From NCBI GenBank assembly GCA_031274075.1, contig JAISQQ010000365.1, positions 1 to 15,842 of the forward strand: a stretch of 15,842 nt of DNA, given 5' to 3'. The position numbers were made by a program, and so were the translations under genes. Origin of the DNA: Accumulibacter sp. GTDB taxonomy: Bacteria; Pseudomonadota; Gammaproteobacteria; Burkholderiales; Rhodocyclaceae. Positions 8,102-15,842 of this stretch are shown here, one piece after another. Positions within the stretch are counted from its first letter, which is position 1. The number at the start of each line of letters is the position of its first letter. The notes below the pieces were generated by a model. That model searched no databases, was not told where the DNA came from, and saw only the letters and a program-made list of their open reading frames with translations.

Positions 8102-9743
8102 ATGACGAATATGACGAACACGGCCTCGCACGCATGGGCGGCCTTGACCGCCCACAGCCAAACGCTCGCCAAGAAACACCTGCGGGATTTGTTCGCGGAC
8201 GATCCCGGGCGGGCGTCGTCCCTGAGCCTGTCGTTCGAGGACATTCTCTATGATTTCTCCAAGCAGCGCCTGGACCGCGAAACGCTCGAACTGCTGGTCA
8301 GGCTGGCCGAGGCGTCCGCCGTTCCGGAATTGATCCGGCGCATGTTCGACGGCGAGCGCATCAACGTCACCGAAGGACGTTCCGTCCTGCACGTGGCGCT
8401 GCGGCGTTCCACGGCGCCGTTTCCGAGCGCGCGGATGGACGTGATGCCGGAGGTGCTGGTCACCCGCGGGCGGATGGCCGAGTTCGCCGATCTCCTGCGC
8501 TCGGGCCGGTGCCAGGGGCATCAGGGGACGGCGATCCGCGACGTGGTGAATATCGGCATCGGCGGCTCCGACCTGGGGCCGAAAATGGTGAACCAGGCCT
8601 TGCGCTCGCTGGCGCACCCGGCGCTGGGCGTGCATTATGTGTCCAATCTCGACGGCGCCCAACTGGCGCCGCTGCTGCAGACGCTCGATCCGCGCTCGAC
8701 GCTGTTCATCGTCGTCAGCAAGACCTTTACCACGCAGGAAACGATGCTCAACGCCGAAACGGCGCGCCGCTGGCTGGAGGCCAACCTGGGCGACGGGATC
8801 GACCTGTCCCGCCATTTCGCCGCGGTTTCCAGCAAACCCGAACGCGCGGTCGCGTTCGGCGTCGGCGCGGAGCGCGTGTTTCCGATCTGGGATTGGGTCG
8901 GCGGCCGCTACTCGCTGTGGTCGGCCGTCGGGCTTTCCCTGATGATCGCCATCGGGCCGCATGCCTTCGACGAACTGCTGCACGGCGCCGAGCGCATGGA
9001 CGAGCATTTCCGGACAGCGCCGCTGGCGCGCAACCTGCCGGCGGTGATGGGGCTGATCGGCGTCTGGAACACCAATTTCCTGGGCGCGGCGACCAGCGCG
9101 GTGCTGCCCTACAACGAATCGCTCAAGTATCTGCCGTCGTTCCTGCAGCAGCTTGAAATGGAAAGCAACGGCAAGTCGGTCGGCGTGAGCGGCGATCCGG
9201 TGGGCGGCGAAACCTGCCCGATCGTCTGGGGAGAGCTGGGCAACAACGGCCAGCACGCCTTCTTCCAGCTCCTGCACCAGGGCGGACGGCTGGTGCCCTG
9301 CGACTTCATCGCCTCGGTGCGTTCCGATTATCCCTTGCCGGGCCACCAGGAAGCCTTGTTGTCGAACTGTTTCGCGCAAAGCTCGGCGCTGGCGTTCGGC
9401 AAGACGGAGGACGAAGCGCGGCAGGGCATGGAGAAGGAGCGCCTGCCCGCGGAACAGATTGCCGCCCTGCTGCCGCATCGCGTCTTCGCGGGCAACCAGC
9501 CGTCGTCGACGCTGCTGCTGAAAAGCCTGGCGCCGGCGACCCTTGGCGCGCTGGTGGCGCTTTACGAGCACAAGGTCTTGGTCCAGGGCGCGATCTGGGG
9601 CGTCAATTCCTTCGATCAGTGGGGCGTGGAACTCGGCAAGGCCGTGGCCAGCCGGATCCTTCCCGCGTTCGCCGAGCCGTCGCTGGCCGCGGCCTTCGAT
9701 TCTTCCACGCAGGCCTTGCTGGCGTACTGCCGCCAGTCATCCT

Positions 9744-9745
<2 letters not shown>
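8102..9745 (+). CDS. pgi: Glucose-6-phosphate isomerase
   Basis: Interconverts glucose-6-phosphate and fructose-6-phosphate, linking glycolysis/gluconeogenesis to glycogen. It has 547 residues, standard for the long bacterial form. Motifs: GIGGSDLGP (about 150), VVSKTFTTQET for phosphate binding, GGRYSLWSAVG, ESNGKSV, WGELGNNGQHAFFQLLHQG with the catalytic Glu and His (about 375-390), and NSFDQWGVELGK near the C-terminus with the catalytic Lys. The start at 8102 is supported by GGAG ending 9 bases upstream; an in-frame ATG three codons later is possible. It is first in a plus-strand set with pgm (45-base gap). A 10-codon frame (8073-8105) overlaps its start by ATGA. Confidence 0.96.
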
Positions 9746-11428
<1,683 letters not shown>

Positions 11429-11448
11429 CGGCCGAAACCATGAAAGGG

Positions 11449-11484
11449 AATCGACGTGCCAATCGACATGCCAATCGACACGCC
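11449..11484. repeat. Three 12-bp tandem repeats over the lipoprotein start
   Basis: Consecutive copies AATCGACGTGCC, AATCGACATGCC and AATCGACACGCC differ by single bases. The first holds the GTG start and the second an in-frame ATG, so copy number would change the N-terminus by 4-residue PID(M/T) steps without a frameshift. Confidence 0.9.
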
Positions 11485-11740
11485 TATGCCGCGCGGTAAG
11501 ACAAGACTTGTTCCGGCAGGCTTGCTGATGGTCATCGGACTTGCCGCTTGTCAGGGTTTGGGAGAACGCGACACCTATGTCGCATCCACGCCCGCAAGCT
11601 CGTTTTCCTCCCGTGGTCAGGCGATCGATGCCGCGATGAATAAATGCCGCGCGCTTGGCAAGCATTACGAATATATCGATGAATCCCTGGACACGGGACG
11701 TTTTCAAGTGAAATTTCGATGCGTCTCGGAACAAAAGTAA
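11456..11740 (+). CDS. Small predicted lipoprotein of unknown function
   Basis: 94 residues from GTG at 11456, the only start with a ribosome-site-like GGGA at suitable spacing; in-frame ATGs at 11468 and 11486 are alternatives. From MPRGKTRLVPAGLLMVIGLAAC (read from 11486) it has a positively charged n-region, a hydrophobic core and a lipobox LAAC, so it is predicted to be lipid-anchored outside the inner membrane. The mature part is about 65 residues. It has a Ser/Thr-rich linker, then an amphipathic stretch with Cys in AAMNKCRALGKHYEY and a second Cys in VKFRC, possibly a disulfide pair. I do not recognise the family. It sits between pgm (27 bases) and glgC (51 bases), so it is likely co-transcribed with glycogen genes, but the sequence shows no functional link. 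Confidence 0.75.
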   Translation: MPIDMPIDTPMPRGKTRLVPAGLLMVIGLAACQGLGERDTYVASTPASSFSSRGQAIDAAMNKCRALGKHYEYIDESLDTGRFQVKFRCVSEQK

Positions 11741-11791
11741 ATATCGGACAACGCAGCCAACAGATTTTACAACCCTGAGGATCCTGGCCAA

Positions 11792-13063
11792 ATGATAGAG
11801 AAAAGAACTTTTCAGTTGCCTGGCAGAACGGTGGCGCTGGTTCTGGCGGGCGGGCGGGGAAGCCGGCTGTACGAGCTGACCGATCGCCGCGCGAAGCCGG
11901 CTGTCTATTTCGGCGGCAAGTACCGGATCATCGACTTCGCCATGTCCAACTGCGTCAATTCGGGCATCCGGCGCATCGGGGTCGTCACGCAATACAAGTC
12001 GCACAGCCTGCTGCGCCATATCCAGCGCGGCTGGGGCTTCCTGCGCGGCGAGGACAACGAGTTCGTCGACCTGCTGCCGGCCCAGCAGCGCGTCGACGAG
12101 GAATCCTGGTACCGCGGCACCGCCGACGCGGTGTATCAGAACATCGACATCATCGAGCTGTATCGCCCGTCGCCCAAATTTATACTGATCCTGGCCGGCG
12201 ACCACGTGTACAAGATGAACTATGCCGCGATGCTGTTCGATCACGCCGAAAGCGGCGCGGAATGCACGGTCGGCTGCATCGAGGTGGCGCGGCGGGAAGC
12301 CAAGGGCTTCGGCGTGATGGCGGTCGACGGCGGCAACCGGATCACCGATTTCGTGGAAAAACCCGCCGATCCGCCGCCGATGCCCGGAAAACCGGACAGC
12401 TCGCTGTGCAGCATGGGAATCTACATCTTCAACGCGGAATACCTCTACAGCGAACTGATGCGCGACATCGCCGACCCGACGTCCAGCCACGACTTCGGCA
12501 AGGACATCATTCCGCAGGCGGTGCGCAATGGCGTCGCTTGCGCGCATTCGTTCGACCGCAGTTGCGTGCATGCGCCGGAAGAAGGGCCAAACAAGGAAAA
12601 CTACTGGCGCGACGCCGGCACGGTCGATGCCTATTGGGAAGCCAACATCGACCTGACCGCGACCGACCCGGCGCTGAACCTGTACGACCGCAGCTGGCCG
12701 GTGTGGACCTACCAGCAGCAGCTGCCCCCCGCCAAGTTCGTGCACAACCAGATCGATCGCCACGGCATCGCCATCGAATCGACGGTTTCGGGCGGCTGCA
12801 TCATCTCGGGCGAGCTGAACCGTTCGCTGCTCTTCTCCTCGTGCCGCGTGCACTCCCACTCCAAGATCAACTGGTCGGTGCTCTTGCCCGACGTGGAGAT
12901 CGGCCGGGGCGCGCGCCTGAACCGCTGCATCATCGATCACGGCGTCAGCATTCCGCCGGGCATGGTCATCGGCGAGGACGCCGACGAGGACGCGCGCCGT
13001 TTCCGCCGCACCGACAACGGAGTGATCCTGGTGACGCGGCAGATGCTGGAGCGGCTGCGCTGA
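11792..13063 (+). CDS. glgC: Glucose-1-phosphate adenylyltransferase (ADP-glucose pyrophosphorylase)
   Basis: Makes ADP-glucose and pyrophosphate from ATP and glucose-1-phosphate, the committed and allosterically controlled step of bacterial glycogen synthesis. It has 423 residues. Motifs: the nucleotide loop [11 protein letters not shown] (17-26), [29 protein letters not shown], the catalytic AGDHVYK, FVEKPA with the substrate-binding Lys, SHDFGKD and [12 protein letters not shown]. The C-terminal left-handed beta-helix ends [26 protein letters not shown]. The position matching E. coli Lys39, tied to fructose-1,6-bisphosphate activation, is Arg32 here (TDRRAKP against TNKRAKP, from memory). 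Ribosome site GAGGAT lies 9-10 bases upstream. glgA follows after 244 bases. Confidence 0.97.
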   Translation: MIEKRTFQLPGRTVALVLAGGRGSRLYELTDRRAKPAVYFGGKYRIIDFAMSNCVNSGIRRIGVVTQYKSHSLLRHIQRGWGFLRGEDNEFVDLLPAQQRVDEESWYRGTADAVYQNIDIIELYRPSPKFILILAGDHVYKMNYAAMLFDHAESGAECTVGCIEVARREAKGFGVMAVDGGNRITDFVEKPADPPPMPGKPDSSLCSMGIYIFNAEYLYSELMRDIADPTSSHDFGKDIIPQAVRNGVACAHSFDRSCVHAPEEGPNKENYWRDAGTVDAYWEANIDLTATDPALNLYDRSWPVWTYQQQLPPAKFVHNQIDRHGIAIESTVSGGCIISGELNRSLLFSSCRVHSHSKINWSVLLPDVEIGRGARLNRCIIDHGVSIPPGMVIGEDADEDARRFRRTDNGVILVTRQMLERLR

Positions 13064-13111
13064 TTCGAGAACGGCATTCATCGCCAAGGCATTTCCGGTT
13101 CAAACCGCGGC

Positions 13112-13169
13112 GCGATAACGGAGACAACGCGGAGACAACGCAGAGACAACGGAGATAACGGAGACAACG
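13112..13169. repeat. GGAGACAAC tandem array between glgC and glgA
   Basis: Five units follow a partial one (GCGATAAC, 13112-13119): GGAGACAACGC at 13120-13130 and 13131-13141, AGAGACAAC 13142-13150, GGAGATAAC 13151-13159 and GGAGACAAC 13160-13168. The core period is 9 bases, with a GC insertion in the first two. The rest of the 244-base spacer shows a short palindrome CCCGCCGGCGGG (13201-13212) and nothing gene-like. Confidence 0.88.
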
Positions 13170-13307
13170 AAAATCGAAGCCTTCCCAGCCTCGCGCGCCG
13201 CCCGCCGGCGGGTAGATCACGGACGGGCGGAAACTCCTTCCGCCGCGTTCGTCGCGTTCATTGCACCCGTCGCGCCCAACCGCCTTTTTCCAGGGTCATC
13301 TTGAGTC

Positions 13308-14759
13308 ATGCGCATACTTCACGTCGCCTCCGAAATTTTCCCCCTCGTCAAGACCGGCGGCCTGGCCGACGTGCTCGGTTCGCTGCCGCCCGCCCTGGCC
13401 CGGCGCGGCCTCGACGTTCGCGTGCTGCTGCCGGGCTTCCAGGGCGTGCTCGACGGGCTTGGCAAGCTGCGAGCCGTCGAGCGCGTCGGCCCCGTCTTCG
13501 GCGCGGCGTCCGTGAACCTGCGCCTCGGCCGCCTGCCGGACAGCGAGCTGCCGGCCTACGTCATCGACGCGCCCTTCCTCTTCCGCCGGGAAGGCAACCC
13601 CTATACCGGCGCGGACGGACGCGACTGGAACGACAACCACAGGCGCTTCGGGCTGCTCGCCTGGACGGCGGCGCACCTGGCTTCGGGAGAACTCGACCCG
13701 GCGTGGATACCCGAAGTCGTGCACGCCCACGATTGGCACGCCGGCCTGACGCCGGTCTACATCATGCAGAACCCCGGCTTGAAGATGCCCAGCGTGTTCA
13801 CCATCCACAACCTCGCGTTCCGCGGCATATTCCCGATGGATTGCCATTACGACCTCGATCTGCCGATGCGCCGGCTGAACCCGCGCGGGCTCGAATTCCA
13901 CGGCAATATTTCCTTCATGAAAGCCGGGCTGGTGTATTCCAGCCGGATTACGACGGTAAGCCCGAACTACGCGCGGGAAATCTGCACGCCGGAATTCGGC
14001 TTCGGACTCGACGGCGTGATGCGCGATCGCGCGGGCGATTTGTCGGGAATTCTCAACGGCGTCGATTACGCCGTGTGGAACCCCGGCGACGCGAAGATCG
14101 CCAAGTCCTACTCGGTCGACGATCTCGCGGGAAAGCCCGTGTGCAAGCGCGCCCTGCAGCTCGAATTCGGCTTGTCGACCGAGGCGCGAGGGCCGCTCTT
14201 CGCCGTGGTCAGCCGCCTGACTTCGCAAAAAGGAATGGATCTCCTGCTGGCGGCCCTGCCGGAATTGTTGCAGGAAGGAGCGCAACTGGCCGTGCTGGGA
14301 ACCGGCGACGGCGATCTCGAAGCCGGTTTCCGCTACGCGGCGTCGGTCAATCCCGACAACGTGGCGGTCTGCATCGGATATGACGAATCGATGTCGCATC
14401 GCTTCATGGCCGGGGCCGACATCCTGCTGGTCCCATCGCGTTTCGAGCCTTGCGGCCTGACCCAGCTCTATGCCCTGCGCTACGGAACCCTGCCGCTGGT
14501 GCGCCGTGTCGGCGGCCTGGCCGACACGGTGGTCGACGTCAACGGCGAGAACCTCGCCAACGGCACCGCCACCGGCTTCGTCTTCGGCGAAGCGTCGCGC
14601 CAGGCGCTCGGCGCCCGGATTCGCGAAGCCTGCGCCTTCCACCGCAACGACGCGCACGGGTGGACGAAGGTCCAGCAAAGGGCGATGCGGCAGGATTTCT
14701 CGTGGGACGATTCGGCAGCCAACTACGAGCGGCTTTACCGCGGGCTGCTGGGCAGGTGA
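13308..14759 (+). CDS. glgA: Glycogen synthase (ADP-glucose:1,4-alpha-glucan glucosyltransferase)
   Basis: Adds glucose from ADP-glucose to the non-reducing end of alpha-1,4-glucan. It has 483 residues, normal for GT5 bacterial enzymes. The N-terminal domain opens MRILHVASEIFPLVKTGGLADV with Lys15 of the KTGGL motif that binds ADP-glucose, then HAHDWHAGL and VFTIHNLAFRG. The C-terminal domain has VSRLTSQKGMDLL and the catalytic/nucleotide motif PSRFEPCGLTQLYALRYGTLP followed by RVGGLADTV. The ATG at 13308 fits the family start, though the upstream ribosome site is weak (TTGAGTC). No branching enzyme or debranching gene follows in this window. Its stop codon lies inside AGGTGACAG, which also ends the converging gene at 15711. 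Confidence 0.96.
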   Translation: MRILHVASEIFPLVKTGGLADVLGSLPPALARRGLDVRVLLPGFQGVLDGLGKLRAVERVGPVFGAASVNLRLGRLPDSELPAYVIDAPFLFRREGNPYTGADGRDWNDNHRRFGLLAWTAAHLASGELDPAWIPEVVHAHDWHAGLTPVYIMQNPGLKMPSVFTIHNLAFRGIFPMDCHYDLDLPMRRLNPRGLEFHGNISFMKAGLVYSSRITTVSPNYAREICTPEFGFGLDGVMRDRAGDLSGILNGVDYAVWNPGDAKIAKSYSVDDLAGKPVCKRALQLEFGLSTEARGPLFAVVSRLTSQKGMDLLLAALPELLQEGAQLAVLGTGDGDLEAGFRYAASVNPDNVAVCIGYDESMSHRFMAGADILLVPSRFEPCGLTQLYALRYGTLPLVRRVGGLADTVVDVNGENLANGTATGFVFGEASRQALGARIREACAFHRNDAHGWTKVQQRAMRQDFSWDDSAANYERLYRGLLGR

Positions 14760-14781
14760 CAGGGGGCGGGGATCAGATGTC

Positions 14782-15129
14782 AGAACCTGTTCACGATCTT
14801 CTCTTGAACGCAAAGTCGACCTGTGTGCGTGAAAACAGCGACGGTTCTGTAGGGCGGGAAAGCGTAGCGCCTCCCGCCGGTCGTTCTCTCCGACGGCGCA
14901 GCCGCCGCTCATCGTATTCTGCGGCCTTTGTATCGTGCGGCGCGTTGCGCCGTAAAAAGGACCGGCGGGAGGCGCTGCGCTTTCCCGCCCTACGGGGTGC
15001 GCCAACGGTTTTGCGCCAATGCCAAGGCGGGCCGAAGACCCGCGCCCCAAGAAAATCACCACGATGCCAACGACGCCACAGAGTGCAATGGCCCTGCCGC
15101 GCTCCCAGAGAAGATCGTGAACAGGTTCT
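14782..15129. repeat. 348-base nested inverted-repeat element
   Basis: Perfect 23-base inverted ends at 14782-14804 and 15107-15129 (AGAACCTGTTCACGATCTTC plus three bases). Nested inside are two 34-base palindromic units, 14849-14882 and 14960-14993, which are reverse complements at 33 of 34 positions (GTAGGGCGGGAAAGCG start). Each unit itself folds (GGCGGGA/TCCCGCC). Between them similarity continues weakly (ACGGCGCA-type segments). No transposase and no clear target duplication is seen, so it could be a non-autonomous element or a paired extragenic palindrome unit. Confidence 0.8.
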
Positions 15130-15137
15130 CAGCGAGT

Positions 15138-15276
15138 GTAGGTTGGGCTGAATGAAATGAAGCCCAACATCTCCACGGCACAGTATTGTTGGGCTTCGCA
15201 AGCTCAGCCCAAGCTCCGCTTGCTGGCGCTGTTTTTAGCCCGCATAGGTTGGGGTGAGCAAAGCGAACCCCAACAT
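15138..15276. repeat. Cluster of three TAGGTTGGG-type palindromes
   Basis: Unit 15138-15170 folds by GTTGGGCT (15142-15149) with AGCCCAAC (15161-15168). Unit 15188-15213, in opposite orientation, folds by TTGGGCT (15189-15195) with AGCCCAA (15206-15212). Unit 15246-15276 folds by GTTGGGGT (15248-15255) with ACCCCAAC (15267-15274). These resemble widely dispersed extragenic palindromes of proteobacteria (family resemblance from memory). Confidence 0.8.
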
Positions 15277-15440
15277 CTTTGTCTCTTCCCTGGCGCCACG
15301 GACGCCATCGCGGTTCCTCCGCCAGATTGACCGTGAACAAACAGACGCTTCTCGCAAACCGGGTTCAACGATGTCTCATGCGATGATTTTACCTGTTTTT
15401 GTCGAGCTTCGCTTCGCCAACTCCAAACTATTCCAGCACG

Positions 15441-15526
15441 TATAGGTTGGGGGGCAAAGTGACCCCCAGCATCGAATGTCCATTGGCTTTTGCGTTGGGG
15501 TTCGCTTCGCTCATCCCAAGCTATAC
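15441..15526. repeat. Facing pair of TATAGGTTGGG-type palindromes
   Basis: Unit 15441-15472 (TATAGGTTGGGG start, stem of TTGGGGG with CCCCCAG) faces an inverted unit at 15492-15526. Read on the minus strand the second unit begins GTATAGCTTGGG and contains GAGCGAAGCGAACCCCAAC. They are the same family as the cluster at 15138-15276. Confidence 0.75.
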
Positions 15527-15536
15527 GGGCTCCGGA

Positions 15537-15574
15537 ACCTGGGAGCGCGGGGCGGAAGCCCCGCGCTCCCAGGA
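15537..15574. repeat. Perfect 16-bp hairpin with GGAA loop
   Basis: Bases 15538-15553 (CCTGGGAGCGCGGGGC) pair perfectly with 15558-15573, leaving a GGAA (GNRA-type) tetraloop at 15554-15557. No U-run follows on either strand, so a terminator role is doubtful. It lies between glgA and the converging GGDEF gene. Confidence 0.8.
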
Positions 15575-15710
15575 AACCCAAACGCGGCCGGCGCGGAACC
15601 GCCAATCGCCTTTCTCTCTTTCGCGCTTCTTTGCCTGGCTTGATTCCCGAAAGTCAATTGCGATTGCCTTGGTGTCAGGTGTCACCGGCGCTCTGCGCCG
15701 CAAAATCCTG

Positions 15711-15842
15711 TCACCTGTCACCCGACATCTGATCAGCGTCATAGATCGTATAGCGGTCGCGCCCCTGGCGCTTGGAGTCGTACAGCGCGATGTCGGCCTT
15801 GTCGAACAGTTCGCCGTAGTCGACGCCGTCGCGCGGCGCGAT
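15711..15842 (-). CDS. GGDEF-domain protein (diguanylate cyclase), C-terminal end only
   Basis: The last 43 residues of a protein that enters from the right edge: IAPRDGVDYGELFDKADIAL, then YDSKRQGRDRYTIYDADQMS, then GDR and TGA. This matches the end of GGDEF domains (DG, then L, DKAD, ALY, AK/SK, GR and RY), which make cyclic di-GMP from two GTP. The catalytic GGDEF loop lies outside the window, so activity and sensor domains cannot be judged. The final residues after DAD come from the spacer repeat (GATCAGATGTC and GGTGACAGGTGACAG), which also supplies the stop codon. It converges on glgA and need not be functionally related to it. Confidence 0.88.
   Translation of the reverse strand: MAPRDGVDYGELFDKADIALYDSKRQGRDRYTIYDADQMSGDR

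Larger units (their letters stand above)
14760..15710. other. Gene-free, repeat-dominated convergent spacer
   Basis: About 950 bases between two converging stop codons. Apart from the palindromic elements listed separately, I see no open frame with a ribosome site or a recognisable motif. The frames present run through the palindromes on both strands. The stretch 15277-15440 is not palindromic and could be decayed coding sequence, but nothing in it is identifiable. A GTGTCAG-type heptamer pair (GGTGTCAGGTGTCAC, 15671-15685) lies near the right end. Confidence 0.7.

Noticed and set aside
7665..8135. Minus-strand 156-codon frame containing VPAKAGTQ and repeated LSSVLCPLN
   Set aside because: The peptide is a translation of the heptamer/hairpin array. 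The frame has no ribosome site and runs into the pgi start region.
14791..15605. Several 60-230-codon frames on both strands in the repeat-rich tail
   Set aside because: They pass through palindromic elements, lack plausible starts and have no recognisable motif.

Overview
The window is high-GC, densely coded DNA that looks like a betaproteobacterium, most plausibly Rhodocyclales (Propionivibrio/Accumulibacter-like). That placement is an inference from gene content, codon use and repeat style; no rRNA or marker gene is present to prove it. The content fits an organism that stores glycogen, burns it through Embden-Meyerhof glycolysis and can make propionyl-CoA from methylmalonyl-CoA with a membrane ion pump.

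Layout. Positions 1-7451 are all on the minus strand. In transcription order they read gap (GAPDH), pgk, a four-gene sodium-pump decarboxylase cluster (carboxyltransferase alpha, small membrane delta/gamma subunit, biotin carrier, membrane beta subunit), then pyk, which runs off the left edge. Intrinsic-terminator-like hairpins separate gap from pgk (6416-6441) and pgk from the decarboxylase cluster (5103-5131). Further hairpins lie between the cluster and pyk (1366-1430).

Positions 7452-8101 are a divergent, gene-free spacer. It is filled with composite repeats (AGGACAG-like heptamers alternating with GC hairpins) and one large inverted repeat. Positions 8102-14759 are on the plus strand: pgi, pgm, a small lipoprotein of unknown function, glgC and glgA, which together form a glucose-6-phosphate to glycogen route. 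A 244-base spacer with a GGAGACAAC-type tandem array separates glgC from glgA.

Positions 14760-15710 hold no credible gene but are packed with palindromic elements: a 348-base nested inverted-repeat element, at least five TAGGTTGGG-type palindromes and a perfect 16-bp hairpin. The last 132 bases are the C-terminal end of a GGDEF (diguanylate cyclase) protein on the minus strand, converging on glgA.

How the genes fit together: Pgi and Pgm interconvert fructose-6-P, glucose-6-P and glucose-1-P. GlgC and GlgA turn glucose-1-P into glycogen. GAPDH, PGK and pyruvate kinase form the lower glycolytic payoff. The decarboxylase would take methylmalonyl-CoA from the succinate branch to propionyl-CoA while exporting Na+. 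The most notable architectural points are the decarboxylase cluster set between pgk and pyk, and the short tandem duplications or palindromes at most gene junctions.
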